A DNA stretch of 11,761 nt from Deltaproteobacteria bacterium (GTDB taxonomy: Bacteria > Desulfobacterota > Binatia > UBA9968). Positions 6,158-11,761 of this stretch are shown piece by piece (the stretch's first letter is position 1; each line of letters opens with the position of its first letter). Location: assembly GCA_016184235.1 (NCBI GenBank), contig JACPDC010000237.1:1-11761 (forward strand), written 5' to 3'. Position numbers and translations under genes: made by a program. The notes below the pieces were generated by a model that ran no database searches, was not told the DNA's origin, and saw only the letters and a program-made list of their open reading frames with translations.

Positions 6158-6186
6158 CGAATCTGCATTTCCTTGATGGAGACCCC

Positions 6187-7308
6187 ATGAACAGATGGCT
6201 CAAGTTGACCGGATTTCTCTCGACGGCGCTGGTTATTGCGGCAGCGCCGGCCGGCGCTCAAACGGCGCGGCCGGCCTGGCAGGGGCAGTGGGAGAAAGCT
6301 GTCGAAGCCGCCAGGAAGGAGGGCAGGGTCGTCGTCTCCATCCCGGCGAGCGCCGAGCTGAGAAAGACAACGGAAGAGAGATTCAGGCAAAGATTTCCCG
6401 GCATCGAGATCGAGCTGGTGACGGGCCGGGGCGCCGCCATCGTGAGGAGAATCCAGGACGAGGCGAAGGCCGGCGTGCGCCACTTCGATATTCACGTCGG
6501 CGGCTCCTCCTCGGTGGTGAGCGGCCTGCTGGCCGAAGGCGCGCTCGAGCCCATCGAGCCTTCGCTCATCCTCCCCGAGGTGAAGGAGCTGAACAACTGG
6601 TGGGGCGGGCATATATGGGTGGATCGGGGGAAACGTTATATTTACACCTTTCAGGCCTACCTTACCGAGAGCATGTGGTACAACGCCAGCCTGGCCAAGC
6701 CCGACGAAGTCCGCTCCTACGACGATTTTCTCCATCCCAAGTGGAAAGGGAAGATCGGCTACCTGGATCCGCGCACGCCGGGGGCGGGAGATTCCAACTG
6801 GTCCTACATGTGGATGGCGAAAGGCGAGGACTATCTCAAAAAATTGGTCGGCCAGAATCTCTTTATCAGCCGCGACCAGCGATTGCTGGCGGACAATCTG
6901 GCCAAGGGAAAGATCGCGCTGGTGATCGGTTTGACCCATTATACGTTCCTGCCTTTTCTGCGGGCCGGCCTTCCCGTGAAGCCCCTGTCGTCACCTAAGG
7001 AAGGGACCTACGGCACCGGCGGAAGCGGCAATCTCACCATCGTCAAGAACCCGCCCCATGCCAACGCCACCAAGGTCTTCGTGAACTGGCTCCTGGGCAA
7101 GGAGGGGCAGGAGGTCTTCACCAAAGCGATGGGCCAGGCCACCCGCCGTCTCGATGTCGACACGAAGTGGCTCACGGATGTCGGCGTGCTCCCGGCGAAG
7201 GACCACCTGACGCTCAAGCAGTTTCTCGAGGCGGAAAACCAGTCCGAGGAAAAGCTCGAGAAGGTCCGGGAGCCCGCCCTGAAGATCGCCCATAAGCTCC
7301 TGGGTTAA
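6187..7308 (+). CDS. Periplasmic solute-binding protein, FbpA-like (SBP2, tandem paralogue of SBP1)
   Basis: This 373-residue protein is the same length as SBP1 and collinear with it from end to end. The ATG at 6187 is preceded by GGAG and starts a Sec signal peptide ending PAGA|Q at residue 24, the same cleavage motif as SBP1. WWGGHIW (138-144), LDPRTPGAGDSNW (193-205) and VNWLLGKEGQEVF are conserved. At the tyrosine pair the sequence is H251-Y252 rather than YY, so ligand preference may differ from SBP1. It lies 29 bases after SBP1 and 47 bases before the UbiD gene. The same frame stays open far upstream across SBP1, but that part is not family-like and is not included. Confidence 0.88.
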   Translation: MNRWLKLTGFLSTALVIAAAPAGAQTARPAWQGQWEKAVEAARKEGRVVVSIPASAELRKTTEERFRQRFPGIEIELVTGRGAAIVRRIQDEAKAGVRHFDIHVGGSSSVVSGLLAEGALEPIEPSLILPEVKELNNWWGGHIWVDRGKRYIYTFQAYLTESMWYNASLAKPDEVRSYDDFLHPKWKGKIGYLDPRTPGAGDSNWSYMWMAKGEDYLKKLVGQNLFISRDQRLLADNLAKGKIALVIGLTHYTFLPFLRAGLPVKPLSSPKEGTYGTGGSGNLTIVKNPPHANATKVFVNWLLGKEGQEVFTKAMGQATRRLDVDTKWLTDVGVLPAKDHLTLKQFLEAENQSEEKLEKVREPALKIAHKLLG

Positions 7309-7355
7309 ACCCGAGAAGAGAACGACAGCGAGATCCAAAAGAGGAGAAGGCTCCG

Positions 7356-8942
7356 ATGGGTGATTATTACAGCGATCTGCGCGGCTTTCTGGCGGATCTG
7401 GAAAAGCGCGGCCGGCTTTACCGTTGGAAGCGGCCGGTCAACAAAGACACTGAATTGATGCCGCTGATGCGGCTGCAGTACCGCGGCCTTGCCGATGAGG
7501 CGCGCAAGGTCTTCCTGTACGAGGAAGTTACCGACGCCAAAGGCGGCCGCTACGGCATGAAGGTAGTGACGGGCATGTACGGGGTGTCGCGCCAGGTGCT
7601 GGCGCTGGGAATGGGCTGCGCGGCGCCGGAGGAGATTTACGAGAAGTGGCGTCATGCGCTGGCGCATCTGCGCGCGCCGGTCATGGTGGATCGGGGGCCC
7701 GCGCAGGAGGAATCCATTGCCGGAGCTGAATTGAGCCGGAGCGGATTGACGCTGCTGCCGGCGCCGGTGGAGGAGCCGGGATTCAGCGGCGGGATCAGGG
7801 TGACGGCGCCGTTTATTACTCGCGACCCGGACAGCGGGGTGCGCAACGTCGGCATGTACAGTGGCCACTTTCTCGGGCCGGACCGGCTGCTCGCGGGCAT
7901 CGCGCGCACGCATCATGCGATGCTTTATCATTATCCAAGCGCCCAGAAGCGCTCGCAGTCTCTGCCCGTGGCGATCGTCCTGGGCGCGCTGCCGGACATC
8001 GCCTATGTGGCCGCGGCCAATCTCCCCTATGGAGTGGACGAGCTTGAGGTTGCCGGAGGAATTCGCGGCCGTCCGGTCGAGATGGTGCGCTGCAAGACCA
8101 TCCCGCTCGAGGTGCCCGCGGAGGCGGAGATCGTCATCGAAGGGGAGATCTCGACGGAGGAGATGGAGCCGGGCGAGCCGTTCAGCGATTACCCCGGTTA
8201 TCTGATGGCCGAGCGCGGCCGGCGGCCGGTCGTTCACGTGAAGGCGATCACGCACCGGCGCGGCGCTCTCTTCAGCGCCATTCTGGTCGGCCTGCCGCCG
8301 AGCGAGTCGAACGGCATCTCGCGCACCTGCCGGGAGATGATGCTGTACAATTTCCTCAAGTACAGCTGCAATCTGCCCGAAGTGCTCGAGGTCTGCTGCC
8401 CGGAGATGGGAGGGGGCTGGAACTGGTGGGTGATCCGGATGCGCAAGACGCACCCGAGCAAGCCCTGGCAGGCGCTGCAGGCCGCATCCGGGATGGACCC
8501 GACGAACAAGGTGATCATCGTGGTGGATGAGGATATCGATCCCCAGGATCCGGAGATGGTGATGTGGGCGATGAGCTTCGCCATGCAGCCGCACCGCGAC
8601 GTCAGGATCATTCAGGGGCGCGTGCCCCTGCTGGATCCCTCCGCCTATTCCCTGATGAACAACCCGGAGGAGCGTTTCTACCCGCCGCCGTCGGGCTGCT
8701 CCGGGATGCTGATCGACGCCACCCGCAAGGGGCCTTATCCGCCGGTGGGGCTGCCCAAGCGGCCGTTCATGGAACGGGCGCTGGAGATCTGGCAGAAGGA
8801 GGGTTTAGCGCCTGTGAAGCTGAGGACTCCGTGGCACGGATATCCGTTAGGGCTGTGGAAAGCCGGGGATGACGAGCTCGCCGACAAGGTGACCAGAGGG
8901 GAATATTTTCCGCAGTCGAACAAGAAGTCCGACCAGGGATAA
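7356..8942 (+). CDS. UbiD-family (de)carboxylase homologue
   Basis: This 528-residue cytoplasmic protein has UbiD-family architecture. There is an N-terminal domain DLRGFLADLEKRGRLYR, a prenyl-FMN/metal region VRNVGMYSG with THHAMLYHY (162-193), the glutamate-loop region EMEPGEPFSDYPGY (269-282), LFSAILVGLPPSES (305-318) and VVDEDIDPQDPEMVMWA (389-405). Family members use prenylated FMN, made by UbiX, to decarboxylate or carboxylate aromatic and alpha,beta-unsaturated acids. No ubiX gene is in the window. Two catalytic positions look unusual: the family NxGxYR arginine is S169, and the usual PEGPF glutamate position reads P-G-E-P-F (G273/E274). D278 takes the last acidic position, as in some UbiDs. 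A good ribosome site (AGGAGAAGG, 7342-7350) precedes the ATG. The bicupin gene follows after 4 bases. Confidence 0.88.
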   Translation: MGDYYSDLRGFLADLEKRGRLYRWKRPVNKDTELMPLMRLQYRGLADEARKVFLYEEVTDAKGGRYGMKVVTGMYGVSRQVLALGMGCAAPEEIYEKWRHALAHLRAPVMVDRGPAQEESIAGAELSRSGLTLLPAPVEEPGFSGGIRVTAPFITRDPDSGVRNVGMYSGHFLGPDRLLAGIARTHHAMLYHYPSAQKRSQSLPVAIVLGALPDIAYVAAANLPYGVDELEVAGGIRGRPVEMVRCKTIPLEVPAEAEIVIEGEISTEEMEPGEPFSDYPGYLMAERGRRPVVHVKAITHRRGALFSAILVGLPPSESNGISRTCREMMLYNFLKYSCNLPEVLEVCCPEMGGGWNWWVIRMRKTHPSKPWQALQAASGMDPTNKVIIVVDEDIDPQDPEMVMWAMSFAMQPHRDVRIIQGRVPLLDPSAYSLMNNPEERFYPPPSGCSGMLIDATRKGPYPPVGLPKRPFMERALEIWQKEGLAPVKLRTPWHGYPLGLWKAGDDELADKVTRGEYFPQSNKKSDQG

Positions 8943-8946
8943 GCCG

Positions 8947-9942
8947 ATGAAGCGGGAGACGAGCTACGAGCTCTGGATGCGGCAAGAGGGCATCCCCATG
9001 GTAGAAGGCTATGGGCTGGAGAACGTGGAGGCGATTGCGCGCGGGCCCTGGGCGAGGACGGGGGGCAAGGGGGCCTTTATCCAGCTCAAGGGGATGGAAG
9101 GGTTCACCGGCATGTACGTCGGCGAGATCGCGCCGGGCGGCGCCCTCAATCCGGAGCGCCATCTCTACGAGGAGCTGATTTATATTCTCGACGGGGTCGG
9201 CTCGACCGAGGTCTGGTCCGGCGGGGCCGGCGGGCGCAAGCTCCATTTCGAGTGGCAGAAGGGCAGCCTGTTCGCCGTTCCCCTCAACAGCGGCCACCGG
9301 CTGATCAACGGCAGCCGCGAGCCGGCGCTCTTTCTGGCCGTCACCAGCGCGCCGGTGATGATGGACCTGCTGCATGACGCGGAATTCGTATTCGGCTGCG
9401 ATTATGATTTCCACCGGAGATTCGACGGCCGTCCCGACTATTTCACGCCTTCCGCCAGGAGAGAGGAGCGCGGCGGCTTCATGGTGTGGGATTCCAACTT
9501 CATCGCCGACGCCGGAGGCGCGCTCGTCGACCCGTCGGAGGCGAAAGGGGCCGGGGTTCGAATCACGAGCTTCGACATGGGCGGGAGCACGCTGGTGGGC
9601 CATCTCGCCGAGTGGCCGGTCGGCCGCTATCACAAGGCCCACTTCCACCAGGGAGGAGCGATCCTGCTCATCTTGCGCTCCCGCGGTTACACGCTGATGT
9701 GGCCGCAAGAGGCGGGGATGAGGCCTTATAGGGCGGGGAGAGGCGAGACGGTGGTGCAGGTCGATTGGCAGGAGGGCAGCGTGGTCAGTCCTCCTACCGG
9801 ATGGTTTCACCAGCACTTCAACACCGGCCGGGAGCCGGCGCGCCAGCTGGCGTTTCGCTACAGCGGGCAATCGGGAAACCCGCGAGGGCGGCACGCTGAT
9901 CGAGTACGAAGACGAGGATCCGCAGATCCGCCGGGATTATGA
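8947..9942 (+). CDS. Bicupin-domain protein, frameshifted near the C-terminus (bicupin 2)
   Basis: This is a paralogue of bicupin 1. The shared start pattern is YExWxRQEGxPxxEGYG. The N-cupin has RHLYEELIYILDG (H72, E75) and PLNSGHRLING (H117). The C-cupin has H229/H232/H234 and PPTGWFHQHFN (H288, H290). All metal-ligand candidates of the intact copy are kept. After R304 the frame leaves the family and runs through 27 unrelated residues to a stop at 9942, while the conserved acidic tail appears in another frame downstream. The gene begins 4 bases after the UbiD stop, so it is likely translationally coupled and probably works with UbiD. Both cupin cores are complete, so the shortened protein might still fold. 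Confidence 0.8.
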   Translation: MKRETSYELWMRQEGIPMVEGYGLENVEAIARGPWARTGGKGAFIQLKGMEGFTGMYVGEIAPGGALNPERHLYEELIYILDGVGSTEVWSGGAGGRKLHFEWQKGSLFAVPLNSGHRLINGSREPALFLAVTSAPVMMDLLHDAEFVFGCDYDFHRRFDGRPDYFTPSARREERGGFMVWDSNFIADAGGALVDPSEAKGAGVRITSFDMGGSTLVGHLAEWPVGRYHKAHFHQGGAILLILRSRGYTLMWPQEAGMRPYRAGRGETVVQVDWQEGSVVSPPTGWFHQHFNTGREPARQLAFRYSGQSGNPRGRHADRVRRRGSADPPGL

Positions 9943-10006
9943 GGCGGGGCTGAACAAAGAGGGAGTTGCCGTGCAGATGCCCGCCTTCAATTACAGAGAG
10001 GATTAG
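9881..10006 (+). pseudogene. Out-of-frame C-terminal tail of bicupin 2
   Basis: Codons from 9887 read GGTLIEYEDEDPQIRR, then DYEAGLNKEGVAVQMP, matching the tail of bicupin 1 (residues 334-365), and end at TAG 10004-10006. Between the last shared residue upstream (R304, ending 9858) and this GGT there are 28 bases, where bicupin 1 has 81, a net loss of 53 bases. The next gene starts 2 bases after this stop, which shows the ancestral reading frame ended here. Confidence 0.75.
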
Positions 10007-10008
10007 AG

Positions 10009-11133
10009 ATGAGAAAGTCAGCATATCTCTTCAGTGCCGGCCTGATCGGAGCCTTCTTTGTCCTGCCGCTTTCCATTCGCGCGGCTCAAGCGCCGAGGAG
10101 TTCCTGGCAGGCGGAATGGGATAAAGCGGTCGAGGGGGCCAAAAAAGAGGGCAGGGTGGTTGTCTCCGTGCCGGCCAGCGCTGAAGTGCGCAAGGGGCTG
10201 GAAGAGGGGTTCAAGAAACGGTTCGGCCTCGAGGTGGAAACGGTCGCCGGCCGGGGCGCGGCGGTCGTGCGGAAGATCGTGGAAGAATCGCGCGCCGGCG
10301 TGCGCTATTTCGATCTGCACATCGGCGGCAGCGAATCGATCGTCACGGGATTTCTCCCCGAGAATATTCTGCAGCCGGTCGAGCCGTGGTTGATCCTGCC
10401 GGAGGTCAAGGAAGCGAAAAACTGGTGGGGCGGCCACATCTGGGTGGACAACGCCAGGCGCTATGTCTACTCCTGTTTTGCCTACCAGACCGTGACGCTC
10501 TGGCACAATTCGGATCTGATGAAGGCTGAGGAGGTCCGCTCGTTCGATGATTTTCTCAACCCGAAGTTGAAGGGAAAGATCGGATGGCTCGATCCGAGGA
10601 CGCCCGGCTCCGGCGCCTCGATGTGGACCTATCTGATGCACATCAAAGGGGAAGAGTATCTCAAGCGGCTCGCCGGGCAAAAGCTGGCCTTAAGCCGGGA
10701 CCAGCGGGTGCTGGCGGAGATCCTGGCCAAGGGAAAAGTCGCCCTGGTGGCCGGGCTGACCTATTACTCGCTCTCTCCGTTCCTCAAGGCCGGCCTGCCG
10801 GTCAAGCCGCTCCCGACTCCCCGTGAAGGGCTCTACGCGAGCGGGGGGAGCGGTCACCTCACGATCATGAAAAACCCGCCGCATGCCAACGGGACGAAAG
10901 TGTTCGTCAACTGGCTCCTGAGCAAGGAAGGCCAGGAGATATTCTCGAAGGCGATCGGGCAGGGAACCCGCCGTCTCGATGTCGATACCAAGTGGCTGCA
11001 GGAGTTCGGCGTCCTGGCTGCGAAGGACGGGCTGACATTGGAGCAGTATTACAGGCTGGAGAATCAGTCCGAGGAAAAAGTTCACAGGCTGCGCGAGCCG
11101 GGGGCGGCCCTGGCGCGCAAGCTTCTCGACTAG
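10009..11133 (+). CDS. Periplasmic solute-binding protein, FbpA-like (SBP3)
   Basis: This 374-residue binding protein has a Sec signal peptide (hydrophobic residues 8-22, cleavage near RAA|Q or AQA|P at 26-28). It has the locus-specific blocks WWGGHIW (139-145), LDPRTPGSGASMW (194-206), GLTYYSLSPF (249-258, tyrosine pair Y252/Y253) and VNWLLSKEGQEIF. It differs from SBP1/SBP2 in a consistent way: RFGLEVETVAGRG instead of RFPxIxxELVxGRG, LPENILQPVEPW instead of LAEGxLEPIxP, and A instead of D in the GSGxS loop. It shares these traits with SBP4. The start is 2 bases after the ancestral bicupin 2 stop, with GAGAGGA just upstream. Confidence 0.88.
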   Translation: MRKSAYLFSAGLIGAFFVLPLSIRAAQAPRSSWQAEWDKAVEGAKKEGRVVVSVPASAEVRKGLEEGFKKRFGLEVETVAGRGAAVVRKIVEESRAGVRYFDLHIGGSESIVTGFLPENILQPVEPWLILPEVKEAKNWWGGHIWVDNARRYVYSCFAYQTVTLWHNSDLMKAEEVRSFDDFLNPKLKGKIGWLDPRTPGSGASMWTYLMHIKGEEYLKRLAGQKLALSRDQRVLAEILAKGKVALVAGLTYYSLSPFLKAGLPVKPLPTPREGLYASGGSGHLTIMKNPPHANGTKVFVNWLLSKEGQEIFSKAIGQGTRRLDVDTKWLQEFGVLAAKDGLTLEQYYRLENQSEEKVHRLREPGAALARKLLD

Positions 11134-11159
11134 AGAAAGGGTCTGGCGGAGGCGAGACA

Positions 11160-11761
11160 GTGTTGAAGAATTTGTTTTTCGTTGTCGCCGCCCTGCTCTC
11201 GAGCGGCTTTTTCTCTCCGGGCCCGGCGCAGCCCGCGCAATCGGGTGGAGCGGTGGAGTGGGAAAAGATTGTCGAGGCGGCCAGAAAAGAAGGGAAGGTT
11301 GTTGCTTCCATTCCGCCGAGCGCCCAGGTGCGCAAGGGGCTGGAAGAAGCCTTTGCCAAGCGCTTCGGCATCGTCATGGAATCGGTCCCTGCGCGCGGCA
11401 GCACGGTTATCCGGAGAATCGTGGAGGAGTCGAAGGCCGGCGTTCGCTACTTCGACGCTCACGTAGGCGGCACAGAGTCGGTGGTCAAAGGGCTTCTCCC
11501 CGAGAATGTTCTGGATGCGGTGGAGCCGTGGTTTCTTTTGCCCGAGGTCAAAGATCAGAAAAACTGGTGGGGAGGCCACATCTGGATCGATCGGGGCAAG
11601 CGTTACATCTACGGTTTTTCCGCCTATCAGACCGCGAGCCTCTGGTACAATTCGACTCTGGTGAAGCCGGAAGAGGTGCGCTCCTTTGACGATCTGTTGG
11701 ACGCCAGATGGAAGGGCAGGATCGGTTTGAGCGACCCGCGGACCCCCGGCTCCGGCGCCTC
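11160..11761 (+). CDS. Periplasmic solute-binding protein, FbpA-like (SBP4), cut by window edge
   Basis: The first 200 residues of a fourth paralogue are present and the frame is still open at the last base. The GTG at 11160 is chosen because GGAGG (11148-11152) lies 7 bases before it; a TTG one codon later is the alternative. Residues 4-18 are hydrophobic, giving a probable Sec signal peptide with cleavage among the PAQPAQ residues (22-27). Conserved blocks are VEWEKIVEAARKEGKVVAS, LPENVLDAVEPWFLLPEVK, WWGGHIW, AYQTASLWYN and SDPRTPGSGAS at the edge. The RFGIVMESV and LPEN features group it with SBP3. It lies 26 bases after SBP3, continuing the operon. Confidence 0.85.
   Translation, partial: MLKNLFFVVAALLSSGFFSPGPAQPAQSGGAVEWEKIVEAARKEGKVVASIPPSAQVRKGLEEAFAKRFGIVMESVPARGSTVIRRIVEESKAGVRYFDAHVGGTESVVKGLLPENVLDAVEPWFLLPEVKDQKNWWGGHIWIDRGKRYIYGFSAYQTASLWYNSTLVKPEEVRSFDDLLDARWKGRIGLSDPRTPGSGA

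Noticed and set aside
5524..6186. Open frame continuing upstream of SBP2 across SBP1 on the plus strand, suggesting a 594-residue fusion
   Set aside because: The upstream part overlaps SBP1 in another frame, has no family-like sequence, and the ATG at 6187 with its signal peptide is the natural start.
7305..8594. 429-codon open frame on the minus strand opposite the UbiD gene
   Set aside because: His/Arg/Leu-rich antisense product with no motif. The plus strand carries an unmistakable UbiD homologue.
9859..9890. Programmed frameshift in bicupin 2
   Set aside because: The segment is 53 bases shorter than in the paralogue, which a frameshift alone does not explain.
8767..9894. 375-codon open frame on the minus strand opposite bicupin 2
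   Set aside because: Antisense of the bicupin, with no domain pattern and low-complexity composition.
1..11761. CRISPR array, toxin-antitoxin pair or phage genes
   Set aside because: No regularly spaced repeats, small paired genes or phage structural motifs were seen on either strand.

Overview
The window looks like a chromosomal stretch from a GC-rich, Gram-negative, probably uncultivated bacterium. The Gram-negative reading rests on an LpxL/HtrB-type acyltransferase and several secreted solute-binding proteins with Sec signal peptides. The mix of genes (cytidylate-kinase-like/BON protein, bicupins, a UbiD-type decarboxylase, many binding-protein paralogues) recalls soil or sediment lineages such as Desulfobacterota/Binatota or Methylomirabilota/Rokubacteria. 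That placement is inference only.

Layout. Bases 1-580 are debris and boundary sequence: the 5' end of an IS3/IS911-type transposase OrfA on the minus strand, a plus-strand C-terminal scrap of a possible SRPBCC (START-like) protein, a decayed tRNA-Gly(GCC) whose 3' half is still recognisable, and a strong intrinsic terminator. Bases 684-2645 hold two plus-strand genes: a cytidylate-kinase-like protein with a C-terminal BON domain, broken near its N-terminus by an apparent deletion, and an intact bicupin. A lysophospholipid acyltransferase gene converges on the bicupin from the minus strand (2667-3587).

From a short AT-rich divergent control region (3588-3769), a tightly packed plus-strand gene run extends to the window edge: an FbpC/PotA-type ABC ATPase, two near-identical-length periplasmic binding proteins (SBP1, SBP2), a UbiD-family protein, a second bicupin (C-terminus broken by a net 53-base loss relative to its paralogue), a third binding protein (SBP3) and the start of a fourth (SBP4). 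No permease is present in the window. A GC-rich hairpin and a REP-like element separate the ATPase from the SBPs.

Working model (inference): the run encodes an ABC uptake system with an expanded, interchangeable set of FbpA-like binding proteins, co-expressed with a prenyl-FMN-type decarboxylase homologue and a metal-dependent bicupin, so uptake and processing of a small acid or metal chelate may be coupled. Three features merit attention. A plus-strand and a minus-strand promoter candidate occupy the same ~34 bp. The UbiD homologue departs from the family at its catalytic Arg/Glu positions. Duplication of SBPs and bicupins is accompanied by small gene-breaking deletions.
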